DNA of 64,000 nt, from NCBI GenBank assembly GCA_021613375.1, contig CM038711.1, positions 15,214,576-15,278,575 on the forward strand. Reading direction: 5' to 3'. Of this stretch, positions 1 through 13,415 are shown in pieces (position 1 is the first letter of the stretch; each line of letters starts with the position of its first letter). Both the position numbers and the translations under genes were made by a program. This DNA is from Megaleporinus macrocephalus. Lineage: Eukaryota > Chordata > Actinopteri > Characiformes > Anostomidae. The notes beneath the pieces are model-generated. The model had not been told where the DNA came from, made no database searches, and saw nothing but the letters and a program-made list of their open reading frames with translations.

Positions 1-2399
1 TGCCTGCCCAAAGAGTCTGCGGGGCAGCCGAATTCCACAGAGATGCCATCATAAGTGACGGGTGTAGAAAGCGAGGCTGCCTGGTGCTCGGCCTGCATCA
101 TTTGCCCGCTGATAGCACTGTTCGGTCAGCGCTCTTCTGAAAGGAAGTGGCTATTTTCGCTCCTCCAAAGCAGTCAGGAGCCTTATGTCGTTGATTGCTC
201 TCAAATCTTCTGGCCAATTGGCCAGGGATGTGCTAAAATTGATAGCCCATCGCCCTGGCCTTCCAGATGTAATCGCTTGAGCATGAACTTTGCCCCATTG
301 TTAAATGGCCACTACAAGGTATGTGGTCTGCAGGCATGTGCTACTTCTGTACAACATATTTACTCCTGGGCACTCGGGGGGAGTGCATTAGAGACTCTGT
401 CTTACAGCATAAGCCCTGCTTTACATCACCAGAGAAATGGAATATGAAGCCAAACTAAAACATACACTTCATTGCAGTGCAATTCATTTAGTAGCTAGGT
501 GCCTGGAAAAGCTCACAGACACAAATTCTGCTTCTAAAGAGGCACAGCTGATATGAACAATTGGTGCAGCTACAGTATGTTAGCCATGTGTTCTTTATGG
601 CACAAGTGCTCTTTGTGTATTGTCCTCCCTAGGACTCGGGCTCCAGCGCTCCTCGCATGATGTTATTTTTGCTTCTTGAAAGCAAGCCAGCATAAGTCTC
701 ACATTCTCCGTTGTAATTTCCACTATTCTTGCCTCTTCGTTTGAGTTTAAGTTTTTTGGTTGTGGCAGAGGACTGGCCTCGGGGGAAATACATACCAGAT
801 TGGAGACTACACTTCAGTGTTTCGTTTACAATTACAGAAGGTGTGCCTAGCTGTATTAGGCAGGGGAATGGAGCTCTGGAACAGAGTGGGATGCAGGGTG
901 GGGGGCTGGTGTATGTTTTTTCTGCCTGCTGGTATGTTCTCAGAACCAGCAGGAGCAGATGAAAGCTCCCCAAACACCCCAGCCCCCTAACACCAGCCAC
1001 ACCATTCAACCCATACTTTGCTATCTGAGACCTAATTTATAAACTTGCCAGCCATGGATTCCTGAGAACAAATGGTCTTTCCATAAACCGCAATCAGCCA
1101 CACTTTACTGCCTGTTAAGAGCATCCATAATTTGTCTCCACCAGTGGGGAAGTTGGCCCAAGTTTGTCTGACTCTTGGAAAACAATCTCTTCAGTGCAAT
1201 GAAAATAAAAAAACATACAAACACCAAAAGACAACCTAGTATATCTCCTTATGATATGTTTGTGAGGGTAAATATTTATTTACAGGCCATTTATAAAATG
1301 TATGTCACTTATGTCTGCTAGTCTCTGTCTGTCCAGTCTCGTAATACCAATTTATAACTTGCAACATTTCGTCCTGACTGAAAAGGAGATGGAATGGAGA
1401 TGGAACAAAGGAAACTATGCATTCCCTTGTCTCTTATGGTAGGAATAGATTCCACAACTTTTTGGTGATATGTTGTCTTGTATTTATTTGGAGTATAATT
1501 TTGACAAGTGGCTTCATCTTACAGGTTTATCTTAAAAACATAATGGCTTGACCGCACGAGTAACCATATTGCATCATAAAAGTCAACAATGTACTTTATC
1601 CCTAGCATTGCCCTTTAGGGCCGAGTGTATGTGGTTTGCATATCAAGTGATAAAATCAATAGAATGCTGTACTGCATCGTGTCATCAACAGTGTGAATCA
1701 GCAGTGCTTACCAAAGCAGTTCAGAAATTGTTGTCTGCTGCTAGCAGTTTGCACTGTTTTTTGCCCGATACAAAGTGAGAAAATTGCACATCCATATTTG
1801 TACTGACTACCGTGTCTTTGAAATTAGTACATTGAATTACATGGTCTTGTTAGAGGCGAGAGATGCCTCACAGGAAAAACTGTTGATGTTATTCTTGTTT
1901 CTTAGATCCACTGACAAGCTTCTCTGAAAGAGAACAAATTAGGAATTCTCCAGATGCATCCTAAGAAATCAAAGATTTACTGCAATTTTAAGTGGTAATG
2001 AATTGCCATGTGTAGCTGTGCACAATGAGTGTAAGGAACTGGCGAATTAGCTAAAACAAAGCACACTTGTGAACTGAAAAAAGCAGGTGGAATATATCAC
2101 AGATGTCATAGCAAAGCCTTTTAACTCCATTTAACTTCATTTGGATTTCATGTTTCTACACCATTTGAAAAGGCCAGCAACTAATTACATTTTGTGAACA
2201 TTGCATGATGAATGGACCAGCGTGAAATTGCTTATTATATCTTGTTACTTGAACATGCATTAAAAAAGTTTCTTCCTACTTCCATAAAGTTACTAGATCA
2301 CAGATCCAAGGCTGTTATAACAGCAATTATGTATATTGATATGGAATACTGTGCTAAAGTAAGAGTCATTTTTCAGCCTCAGGCAAAAAGAAGAGAACA
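1..2399. other. Intron, no recognisable feature
   Basis: Part of the large intron 5' of the transmembrane exon. Short open frames (for example 55-447 and 629-1009 on opposite strands) show no domain, signal or family resemblance. No repeat family was recognised. Confidence 0.5.
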
Positions 2400-2770
2400 T
2401 ACAGTACTGCGCAAAGGTTTTAGACACTTTAGACATTTTAATATTATTTACAAAGCTATTTTATCCAGACAGGAATCTTTATTTGCTCAGCAAAACAGTT
2501 TATTTTTAAATATCCATAGACTATTGATACATTAAATAGTGGTTTTATGTCAGTGTGTTTATTTAACCAGTTTCAAGCTCTTTCCAACTCTGGAACTAAA
2601 CTTTGTTTTTCAGACTGGCTTACAAGACATGTTCTGTTTCTTTCAAAATAAGATATTCGTGCTATATTTCTGCTTATTTATATCTATTGTAATGACATAT
2701 GGTGTTCTTGCTGGTGACTATACACTTATATCTAGGATAAAGAATTATAAGACATTTGCACAATAGTGTA
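2400..2770. mobile_element. MITE-like element with Tc1-type ends
   Basis: The left end reads ACAGTACTGCGCAAAGG and continues TTTTAGACAC. The right end (2748-2770) is an imperfect inverted copy (AAGACATTTGCACAATAGTG). The 'tactgtgcaaaagtcttaggcac' type of end is a common fish repeat, as I recall. The element is about 370 bp, AT-rich and has no transposase. Open frames at 2212-2535 and 2539-2766 fall largely inside it and are not genes. Confidence 0.6.
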
Positions 2771-5146
2771 TATATAACTGAATATTCCATAGAAGCCTCA
2801 ATCTTTATTATATAAATATAGTATGTTTTTTATAGTATGTTTTCATTCTTTAATTTTTCAAAGACATCTGTAAAGATCTTTACCTCTAAAGTTTGGTAAA
2901 GTTTGAGACCAAATTTGTTTTTTGCAGGAACAACATTAAACAATCAAAGCATTACTAAATCTGTAAATCTGTTACTGTAAATTGCTGTTAGATGGGTGAT
3001 TTCATGAGTAAGGTGCCATTCAGTCCTTGTAACAGTTAGAACCTACATAACTGGCAATAAGTGACAGCTTAGTTTTTTTGCATAGATTTAGAAAATACAC
3101 AAAACATAACCAGGAAAAATGACTAGCATCCATATCAATAGCATAACTCTACTGCATACCGTAGCCCTCAACTTTTTAATCTTTAATGGGTAATAAGTGC
3201 CACTGTAGACTATAAGTGGGCTGTGAAGCACCCTCTGGTGGTCCTCAGGCCTTTATGAAGGGGGCAGCATTTGTTCTGCAGTAGGCCGTCAATGGTATTT
3301 TGTATTAAAAGCTAATTTTCATATAGGAAACAACATTTCCCTGCAACAACAGTAAACAAAGCAGCTTCATCATTTTTTGCATCTTGTCTTTAGAAAGAAA
3401 ACCCACTCCCTCAGATGTTTTACTTGTTCACTTATAATTGACTTGTATATTTGGTATTGCAGAAACAGTCAGCTTAATTTATCATGATGTGACTTTGCCT
3501 TATTGGTTGATATTTTATTTTCAATGGCACCTGTCACATACTGCAAGGGTGTGTACCGACACAACTTGAAAGTGCCTCAAAATGAAATTATTAAGCAAAA
3601 TTGTTGAGTTCTGTTTTGCTGTGTGCCTGTGGGCTGTCTAGTGATACATAGGTGGGTCCTGAGGTGAAAAAAGCTCTGAAGCCCTAAAGGTTCTGTTATA
3701 AGAAGCTATGATGGAGAAGCAGTGAGGTGTAGATTATGAGAAATGCAGTGTTTCTGATTCGCAGGAGCCACACTGTGGAAATATGGCTCTGTCATTTAAA
3801 ATTCCATTAATCGAAATGCAAAGTGAAATGTTGGCCACAAAGGCTGGCTGTTTGCAGATGCTCTATTGGCCGATGGCTTGCTGGCGTTTATGTATGTGTT
3901 TATCTCTGCTCAAGAGCCGTAAGGAGATAGTCGGGTGGTCTGTGGGCGCCGAAAAAAAGAAAGCCAGACTATGTGCCCACAGTGTTGTGAAATTGAAAAC
4001 CTGTTCTCCGACATATCCTGACTGAACGGGTCTGCATGTGGCGAGCTGTTAACCAGAGGAGGAAATTACAGCGCTGACCTCTTGATGCTAGCCGTAAAGA
4101 GACTCAGCACAAGGGGGAGAGTAATTTTGCTTATAGATGTGCAGAGAGAGGCAGAACGGGGTAGAAGGTAGGGTAGAGAATCAGCATGAAAACTTACCAG
4201 CCCCAAGCCAAAAGATACCATTGCATTAGCATTCGACACGGTGAAAGAAGGGTGATAGCTCAGATGTGGCTAAAGAGAGCTGAGAAGGGAGACTGCCTGT
4301 TAAGGCACTCCAGGGTGCACATCTCTGCAGTTTCATTTGAAATCCTCTCACTCAAATGCTAACCTGACCTCAGAGCAGTGAAGCACGAAGATGGGCGGAG
4401 AAGAGCTTCTTAAACATGGGAAGTGATTCTGACCTCAGAACAGCCCTTAGGGTACCATAATATTTTCTCATGACCCTCTGGGAGCAAGGCCATGTCCTCT
4501 GATGTCTCTCACTGTTCTGGACTTGATTGTATAGGTTCTGACACTATAACACACAGTTATCTACAAAAATGAACAGAACTCAGGCTACCACTTGTTTTCA
4601 GTTGTACAATATACTAGTGCCCGTTTTAGAGATACAGTATATCATAGAATGTCATAAATTGCATGAATAATGTAGTTTTATTGCAGTCTTTATGCAGTTT
4701 AAGGCAATTGATTGCATGAGAGGGCTACAAATAAGTAGCTTATGCACTGTAGCCTGAGCTATGGTGGGGAATTAATGAAATCTGTAAATGTTTAAATCTT
4801 GATGTACACCATTACTTAATGGTATCCTAGTCAGGTCCAGGTACTTCCAAGGAAATCTCTACAATGACAAATGAATAGTGTTTTGATTCAAATAAGCACT
4901 GCAACATGCTTAAAACAGGAGAGCCTTAGCTGTAAACAAACGAATTATAGTTTAAATAATTTAACACTTTTTAACCCACAATGGTGCCTGAATAAACAAG
5001 GAAGCGACTGTAGAAAGGTTTACAGGTTCTGTGATATTTATTTGATTTAGGGCTCTGAAACCCTATTTATACAAGCCTCCCCTGACAGTTATCATACTAA
5101 TTGATAAGGTATACGTTTCCAGTAGCACATTCCACTAATTGCTAGC
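2771..5146. other. Intron, no recognisable feature
   Basis: AT-rich non-coding DNA. The 80-codon open frame at 3783-4025 has no recognisable family. No repeat family was identified, although a degraded one cannot be excluded. Confidence 0.5.
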
Positions 5147-6725
5147 AGTGATGGGGTAATGTAGTTACTTTTTCTGGTCACAAAGTAGTTGTAACACATC
5201 AAAGTCAAAAACTTTTTGTTGTTACATTATAGTAACTGACTCAATATGAATTTCATTTTTTATGCCAAGCCCTCCAACACAGACTTACACAGCACCTTTA
5301 GTTGCTTGAAACTTACATGAAACTTTATTTCACTTCAGTTGCATAATGTAAAGCATCCGGCATTTCATTTGAAACTTAGACAGAGTGATTCCAAGCATCC
5401 CAACTTTTTAAAACAAGTTTCATATGAAACAATCAATTAAAATGCTGGTAACATGTTAAGCACTTGATTGCACTTCACAAAAGTTATTTACTGGATCATT
5501 GAAACCAAGTTTGTCCTGGTTGACTTTATGCAACAACACTGGTAATTTTTCATTTTGTTGCTTACCTGAGCCAGGAAAACAAACAAAGAAGTTTCTTGTA
5601 GCCAACAATTTTGTAAACAGCTGGCCTAGCTTGCAAGCTAACAGTAACAGCTGTTTCAACGGCTGCTTGAGCCAGCATTTATTTGCTAGCCTGCTGTTAT
5701 TGTGATCAAGATATATTATTATATTATTTCTTTTTTTTCCTCCTATCTTGATGCCTCCTAATTTTATTCAGAGATTCATTTGGGAATCAAAGCATAAAAA
5801 GTATTACAGAAAAAGAGACAACTTGCTTCTAAGTAAGGCATCAAGTGCAACTGTAATGGCTAATCAAATATTTCGAGTGAAAGGATTTACATACACAAAA
5901 CAGAATAAAACCCAACCATATAATAAAGATTCATAGATAGATGTACAACAGTCTTACTCAGAAAGGAGCAATAATTAAAAAATGTCCAGTAAATGGCAGC
6001 CCTGTAGATGGAAATGCCTTGTTAATGAGAGAGGTCAACAAAGAATGGTCCGACTGGTTCCACCAGACTAAAAGGCTACAATATCTGAATACATTGCACC
6101 TGATAGAGTGTTTGGTGAATGTAAATTAAAACAATATGATGTATAAATATTAAAGCTGGGATTGGGGCTAATTACATGAATACATCAAATGTGTTACGTG
6201 AATTATTGTTTTTGAATTGCTAGGCAATGCCAGCCTAAGACAACAATATTACTTTTGCACGATGCCTTTAAAAGCTGTACTTAAGGTGCTTGTGGGTGCT
6301 GACTGGACTGTGAATGCAGCCAACACAGCCAACACAGCCAAAAAGTTTACATGGCCATAAATTTAATGAGTAATCTTTTGAATCATCTAATCCTGCCAAT
6401 ATAAAACTAAATAAGATTCCAGTGCTTAAGAGCACAAGCTCTACCTAAACAGGTGAGACAACTCTTTGTTCATAAAGATTTTATTAATATGCAGCTGTTT
6501 TTAATATTTTGACTAGCCCAGAATCACCCATTCAGAACTCATTCAGAATAAAGACAGGGATAGGGACATGCCTTTTAAATTATATTTATGGTTTTAGAGA
6601 GTAACAGTGAAGTAATGAGTAGTGAGATCACGTTTTCCAGGAAATAATAAATAAAGTAATCTTATATTGGTTTACCAAAAATAATGAGTGATTTGCAATA
6701 AACTTTTTTAGTAACTACCCCAACA
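5147..6725. mobile_element. Possible long non-autonomous DNA transposon
   Basis: The left boundary AGTGATGGGGTAATGTAGTT continues ACTTTTT. Near 6709-6725 lies the inverse of GTGTTGGGGTAGTTACT. Ends of the 'gttggggtagttactttt' type are common in fish DNA transposons. The interior (about 1.58 kb) has only short open frames (5456-5659 minus, 5748-5936 and 5941-6129 plus) without transposase resemblance. The two ends could belong to separate insertions. Confidence 0.35.
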
Positions 6726-9225
6726 CATTAGCCTTGGAACTTCAGTGCAAAACAAATCTTGGCTGATTGGCTATATTTGGTACAAGGAGCTTTTATTGCT
6801 GTATATACTGATGCATAAAACAGATAGATCGGAGATAGCACATACTATTACTTCAAAAACATGTATAGATTTCATTCATTAAAGTAGACAGCATAAAATA
6901 TATGGATTAGATGGTATTATAGCTTACTTATGTTAATTTTATTAAAACAAATGATAATCATTGCACTGAAACAATGTTTTGGTAGTGACTACGTTAAAGC
7001 ATAACTCAAAAATGCTAGCAGTACATGATCAGCTTTAAAGAAGTAAAATATATTTTTTTATATGCAAAATATGCATTTTGGTAGTCATAGTTCTTAATGC
7101 TACAGCCCAATTTTCACAATTTTGGTCACATATTTATTTAAAAAAGTAACTTTAATTTATAAAAATAGTAATTTATCGCGCTGTTAATTTCTTAGTTTGC
7201 ACATGTAAAGCACATGCAGTGCTAATTTGTCAATATGTTACTAGTTTTACTGTAGATAAAATGCATTGCCAACATTAGCAGTCAGTAGATTTTTGTCTTT
7301 GGTCTTTTGTAATGGTGCTTTTCTGTTAATGCCCATGAGGGACAGTAGGTTGGAAAGGTACCATCCTGAAAATGCTCCATTAAATCCAGACACCAGCCTC
7401 TGTACTGGCTGGAAATGTTCAATGAGCTCACTTCAGTTCCTCCCCTGATGCTTTAGGTTCCCTGTCTCCTCACAGTGTGTAGGAACCCTCACATTCTCCA
7501 GCTTTCTAATTACAGTGTGGAATATGTGGCGTACTTGTCAAAGGGAAGATATGTGGCTTGCTATCCCAAAACTGACAGAATGATATTTCAGATGTGCTGA
7601 CAAAAGCAGGCTTCACTTATGGCCATCTCATCTGGCCACAGAGTCTCAGTGGGCTATGAGATCCTGCAGGTTGATCCGAAGATGACCATGGCCATATCCT
7701 CATGCTTGACATTTTTCTTATGGACATCAGGCCGGGGTGAGACTCATCTTGAGCTAGTTAGTAGAGCTCAGGCTGTTGGAAAGCCTTGGGTTGCCCAGTT
7801 TGTGGTATTTTAATGACCTGTTATATCAGGAACATAATTACCTGTAGCCAGTTTTCTTCCTCCCTGATCTTTACTGGACTGACACGGCCAGCAAAGTATG
7901 ATAGACGTAATAGGCTATTTTCACTGTTATATTCATCATGTAGTGGTCAGACCACAGTTATCAATTACTCCTGTTTCCCGAATAGAATAAAAAAGACTGT
8001 GTTCATTTGATTCAAAGGAAACTGCATTCATAAACAACTATTATGTAGTGTGTTAAAGCTCACACAGTACGAATTGGCAGGCTTCCTCTTTTGTGTGGGG
8101 CTAAATAAATGCCATATAAATACCTGGCCATTAGAGTGCTCATAAAAGTTTCCGATACTATAACAGACCCCAGCGTCCTGTAACTAGGCACAGAAGTTGG
8201 GTGGTTTTCATTTGGTATCATGTCTTTATAAGGCTCTGGATTGCGGTATAGCCGCAGGTGTCTTTCTCAGTGTCCTCTTGTTTTTCCCGGAGATACAAAG
8301 TGCAGTAATGGGCTCGGTTTTATCTTAATAAACACGCACCAGGTGTTAGCAATTTGTCCTTAATGAAGTGCTGCCCTCTGCAGAGCAGTGTAGAACAACA
8401 ATCAGACACAATCACCGGTGCCCTCCTGGGAGGTTCTACGAGCGGGGGGATAAGCGAATACGAGACGACGTCGGGATGACAGGCGACACGAGGAAAGAGG
8501 TGGGATGGAATCCATCAGACACATCCGTCCCTCCCCCTACAAAGCGTGGAGGAAAACTACTGTGGAAAACAAAAATGGCACCAAGACCTCGTGGCCTTGC
8601 GGGATGCCGGCCAGGAAACACGTAGCTTTAATGAGGCTGTGGATAGAGGGTGGGGGACAGGGGGCAGCCCTGGGTGTGAGGAGGGGCAGGAGACATACCA
8701 AGTGGCATTCAAATTTGGCAGCATATAACACAGATTTATGAACTTCATTAAACCGCATTGCTGTTTCTTTATTGGAGTCTGTGGTATTTAGCTTGTATGG
8801 AAAAAAAACAGGGTTAAAAAAAAGCAGCAATGCTACTCTGCATAAATTGCTTGCAGATCCTCTGCTGTTCATTTGTTTTTTTCCTTTCCCCTTTTTGGCA
8901 TGCTAAAGCAGCTTGGTTTTCTCAGTTGCCTGGCTTTAAGAGTGGAAACTAACATCATACCCATCCCTGTCGCCTGCAGACAGGTGGTTTCTGGCATGAG
9001 CCAAGCCCATACGCCGCTATGGCTAACTGACCAAACTCACAAGCTGTCTTGTTGAAAACTCCCCAAGAGCACCAGGGAATGAACTGGAACTCCTGTGGAA
9101 CATCGGTTAATAGTTTGCTGGAAAGAGACAGAGCCAAACGCCGACCATGCCCTTTAGGAAGCAATGGGAATTGAGCTTCAGCACGTTCCAGGTATCAGCA
9201 AAGCTCATGCTGTTCTGGATAGTTG
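6726..9225. other. Intron, no recognised gene; GC-richer patch at 8.4-8.7 kb
   Basis: Mostly AT-rich. At about 8360-8740 base composition rises and several overlapping open frames occur on both strands, none with a recognisable domain. This patch and its non-repetitive look make it a candidate for conserved regulatory DNA, without direct proof. Confidence 0.4.
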
Positions 9226-9686
9226 CACTCTTAACAATAAAGGTTCCTGAATGGATCTTGACTGACACGTAGAAGAGTCACTTAAGGTTCCTCAAAAAAA
9301 CATAGTTTGAAAAAGAGATTTAACAATGTAAAACTGTAACAATTTAAGGGAAACTTCAAAAAGGTTATTCAAACTAATACATCACATTTACAAAAAATAA
9401 CTGCCCAAAACACATCAATTAAATGGTGCTTTATAGAACCAAAATTGGTTATTCTATGACAGTCGTGTCGTGTCTTACGGCCAGTGTGACTGCAGTGTGA
9501 CTGCATTCCCGAAAAGCAGGCTCAGTTCTTTGACCAACTGATTAAATGAGTAGAACCAGGTGTGCTTCATAATTGTTTAGAATGGAAACCTGCAGCCTCA
9601 TTAGCCCCTTGCAGATAAGTTTGGACACCCTTGTTGTAAGGCATCACATAAGGAACCCTTTTTGGCAGCTTTGTTTTTAAGAGTGT
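9226..9686. mobile_element. MITE of the GGTTCC/GGAACC family
   Basis: The left end CACTCTTAACAATAAAGGTT and the right end near 9652-9686 (GGAACCCTTTTTGGCAGC, then TTTGTTTTTAAGAGTGTT) are inverted copies. Related end fragments follow at 9745-9825 and 9870-9960, so this is a composite cluster. Similar GGTTCC-type fragments lie near 10.92 kb and 24.98-25.11 kb. Confidence 0.5.
9490..9652 (-). repeat. Dispersed fish repeat ('gtgtccaaac...tgcaggtttc' type)
   Basis: Contains AACCAGGTGTGCTTCATAAT, then GGAAACCTGCAGCC and ATAAGTTTGGACACCC, a dispersed repeat I recall from fish genomes. It lies within the surrounding GGTTCC-type element. A second copy in the opposite orientation is at about 42575-42760, where GCAGTGGTGTCCACTC and GGTCGGTGTGGTTGCAAGG can be read. 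Confidence 0.5.
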
Positions 9687-10240
9687 TAATGTACCGTTCC
9701 AGGGAAAGGGCTTATATGGTAAAGAACCTTAACCTTAAGTTTTTTCCCACTTTTACAGATTTTATTTGCAAAAATGCCTCCCTAAAGAACCCTTTTTGAC
9801 ACCTTTATTTTGAAGAGTGTGGATGTACAATAAAGAAGAAACCCTTAATTAGTATAGCACCTTTACCTTATGAGGAGGTTCTTCACACTCAAAGTTCTTC
9901 ACACTAAATCTCATTTTCAAAAATCTCCAAAGAACCGTCCACTAAAAGGATTTTAAGGAAGCAAAAGTGTTTCTTCTACAGCACTGTGAAAAGAACTGTT
10001 TTACATTACACTTCTTAGGTGGCCACCTCTGGGTTTACAGCCTTTACCCTGGGTATACAAACTTCATAGTCACTGCTATCCCATCCAGTAGCACTGGCAA
10101 CCATAATCCTGCAGGCACTGTGCATACATTTTTTCTGGTTTTGTTTATTTTTCTGGTGCAAAGCCATTTGAATCGGTGACTGGTGATAACTATAAGTCTC
10201 ACTCACTCACCTGTCTGTGCGTGTGATGTACAGACATTAA

Positions 10241-10730
10241 GGCCAGAAACATATTTCACACAATGATGTGAACGCAATCAAAAACAAGACCAACATATTG
10301 TAAACACACAGCTGTTCTCTACAAACTCACTCTATGTTCATACATCACTTGTTAAAATATTCAGTACTTAAGGGGCCGATAGAGGACAACTCAGAGGGGA
10401 TCTATTGTTACTTCAACAGCCACAACATCTAAACATGTACAGCAGAGGTGAGTTATCTGCTTTACCTGTTCTGTTGGAATAAAAAGGTGATAATATAACA
10501 TTTATGTTAATATAAGTGAACCATTTTTGCATAAGACTCATCGGTTGATCTACTTCAGCAGCTGAGAAATTGCACTTGCGGTACAAGTTTGGCCAGGCTT
10601 TGCTGTTGCTATAGCACTTCTTGCTGAAGCACTCCGAATGCAGCTCTATGCATTATGAATTGCGTTCTGACACATTTTTAAACTTAACAACATCTGTGTT
10701 TGCATCCTCGTGTTAAGTATGTTTCTGGCC
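10241..10730. mobile_element. MITE-like element with GGCCAGAAACATA ends
   Basis: GGCCAGAAACATATTT at 10241-10256 is mirrored by the inverse of GGCCAGAAACATACTTAACA at 10711-10730. Further inside, weaker inverted similarity continues (AACGCAATC against GAATTGCGTT). The element is about 490 bp, with no coding capacity. The family was not identified. Confidence 0.55.
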
Positions 10731-12264
10731 TAGAGGTAGCCTAACAAGCCTGTTTTTTTGTGTACTATGCTGACCTCATCTCCTCCCACTCTCTCTCTAG
10801 CTGAGGGAGAAGGAGGGTCCGGCTTCGTTACTCTCAGCAAACCTTCCAAAAATGTCTGCTCAAGGTTCTCAGAGTACCCTCCTCTGTCTCCAGTTGTTTC
10901 AGATATGGTCCAAAATCACAAATGTTTTTTAAAGAAGACCCCTTCAGGTGTTCTTTGAAGAACTGAAGAACTCTTTGGCACTTTGCATAAAATGTACAGT
11001 GAATGGCTGTTCAACCTTTGCCCAGGTTTGTTGTGTACTAGCCATCCACGCAAATATATTAATGTGCATAGCATGTTAGCAAATTGGATTACACATGAAA
11101 CCTCTGTGAGGCAGTTATGGTTATTCCACTCTAACTCATGTAGGGTCTGACAGGTAACTTTGTGGATTTTCATGGAAAGATTTGCCATAAACGGTAAATT
11201 TAAGGTATTTTCTTAGTTATGAATCTTCAAATTTAGCCTATATCTTGTTTTATTGCCTTTTAAATATCTAATCATGAATGCAGAAGCTGATGTATTAACA
11301 CTTAGAATAATCAACTAGATTGAAGGTAATGAAGAAAGACCAAGACTGAAGTACTACATTTTAAATTTGTCATGCAAAGACATAAAAAGTTTACGCACCA
11401 GCAAATTAGCTATGTCTTAATTTTTGGATTTAAATATTCAGAGAGTTTTCAAAATATGGCTGTATTTGTGTTGTAGCTTAGTCCAGTCAGACATCAGCGT
11501 TCAAATGTTTAGGAAACAATTAAATATAAACTTTAGAACTGTACCTGTCAAGGGAAAACTAAAACTAAGAACTAAAACTATTTAGAGGACAAAGTAAAAT
11601 GTATGTTTTTGCCTTAGTTCTTGCATGAGAATTCATGTTCTGATAAGAACGAGAGAGAGAGAGAGAGAGATTGAGACATACAGCAGTATGGGCAACCTGC
11701 TAGTATCCCAGACTCGGTAGCACGGCTGTTGGTGACAGATTGTGAGGCTGCTGGGAAGAGGGAGAGGTCTCGTCCAGCTGGGCTGAGCTGAACCCGTGAC
11801 CTCCCATCCTAATGCAAAACCCACTTTGCCATGTGTGACTAACATGGCACAGCAGAGCCCTGCCACTTTGAACCTCTGAAGATTGCAGCAGGAGAAGGAA
11901 AGGAGCTGGACCTGGGAAATGTCCAGCTACAGGAAAAAACCCTTTTTTTTGCAAATTCAAAGCCAATGTCTGAGCCTTTCTATATTTTCAAAGGATGCAG
12001 GAACATGGTAAGACACACTGTGAATCTGTGAATTCAATTTAAGTGTTTTGAGTCATTAACATATGCCAAGTGTTTATCACAATAAAGATCACACTAGGGA
12101 TTGGAAGCTCTGGGTACTATTCATTAGCAATCTGTAGGCAACTACTTAACTTGAACATAATTAATACCACATAAAACACAACTGAAAACTAAGGCGGTAT
12201 TGTGGATTTCATATTGGTTTTTGAGTGAAATATTAATGTTATAACATATTAAAATAGCTTTCAA
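10731..12264. other. Intron with a GA microsatellite, no gene
   Basis: Contains a (GA)n run near 11649-11670 and a GGTTC-type fragment near 10921-10980. The overlapping minus-strand open frames at 11633-11966 include the GA run and have no family resemblance. Confidence 0.45.
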
Positions 12265-12430
12265 CTGACTTTCCATTCTCAATCCCAGTCCTGGCAACTG
12301 CGCACTATGCACATTTCTGTGCTTTGTTTCATCTAGCACACCTGTGTTAACATCTTATTAAGAAACTCCTCGTGTGCTGTGCCACATGTCTGAGGTCGCC
12401 AGGGCTGGGAGTGGGAAGCCCAGTTTAAAG
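12265..12430. repeat. Dispersed fish repeat
   Basis: Contains AATCCCAGTCCTGGCAACTG, ATCTAGCACACCTGTGTTAA and CAGGGCTGGGAGTGGG, resembling a widespread fish repeat whose copies read 'cagtcctggag...cagcacacctg'. It immediately precedes the next MITE. Confidence 0.4.
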
Positions 12431-12433
12431 GCA

Positions 12434-13147
12434 TACCCTTACAAAAAAGAAGGTTATTCAAGTGTACCATTAGATTACTTCTTTTAAACTAAAATGAAGT
12501 AATTATGCTTTCAGTTTACTTTTTATGTACTTCTCAGTGATATACTAAACACAGTTATACTTAAGTATGCTTGGGTTATACTGACAAGTATAGAACAAAG
12601 TATATTTGGCCTTTACTTGTACTTAATCTTTTGATTGAGATAGTAGAAGTAAGTATTCTTGCTCTGCACAATAACACATCCAGTACAATATTTATTTTAA
12701 ATTTGATTTATAAAGATTTATAAAGATACAAATATGTTTCTTAATCTGAGTGTGTTTATTTTATGTGTGTCCACTGGTTAGTAAGTAAATGTTGTTAAGT
12801 TCTATTTTAAGTAGAAAAAAAACTCTCAGAACTAGTCATATACTTTAAAGTGCAACAATAATATAAACAGTAAATTATAAGTATTATGTTAAGTTCACTT
12901 AAAGAAAATGTACAAGCTAGTAAACTAACAAAAGATGTAAACTAGTATACTTGATTTACTACTCTTGCACTTAAAGTGTACTTAAAAATATACTTTTAAA
13001 CACTAGAAAATGGGCCAACTTAGTCCCGAGAAGTATTAAAATAGTACATATACAAGTGTACTACTAGTAAAATGACATTAGTATAGTAACTGCTTTAAGT
13101 ATACTTAATAAAATTAACTTTAAGTATACTTATTTTCTGTAAGGGTA
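12434..13147. mobile_element. MITE with TACCCTTACA ends, rich in AAGTATACTT
   Basis: TACCCTTACA at 12434-12443 is exactly mirrored by TGTAAGGGTA at 13138-13147. The interior is dense in variants of AAGTATACTT and TAAGTATACTTA. It is about 714 bp and non-coding. The clean ends make a single insertion likely. Confidence 0.65.
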
Positions 13148-13159
13148 TTTAAAATTCAG

Positions 13160-13415
13160 AATTTGTGCACACAGAAGAATTTGACCTCTGCATTTAACCC
13201 ATCCATGCAGTGCAACACCCACATACATGCACACTCTAGGGGCAGTGAGCTTAGGGCAGTGGGCAGCTTAATTCACAACACCCAGGGAGCAGTTGGGGTT
13301 AGGTGCCTTGCTCAAAGTCACTTTAGTCGTGTCATGTAGATTCAGGTGATTAAACTGCTGACTTTCCAGTCACAGGTCTGACCCTTTAACTTCTGGCCCA
13401 TTACTGCCCAAAAAT
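13160..13415 (+). repeat. Dispersed teleost repeat
   Basis: Reads TGCATTTAACCCATCCATGC, GGGGCAGTGAGC, CCAGGGAGCAGTTGGGGTTA and GGTGCCTTGCTCAAAG, then a 'gattaaactgctgactttcc' block. I recognise this as a very widespread fish repeat. It directly adjoins the preceding MITE. Confidence 0.6.

Noticed and set aside
1..447. 130-codon frame at 55-447 as a possible 5' exon
   Set aside because: No Ig-domain signature (no paired Cys-Trp pattern) and no convincing splice sites, so it is not taken as a nectin exon.
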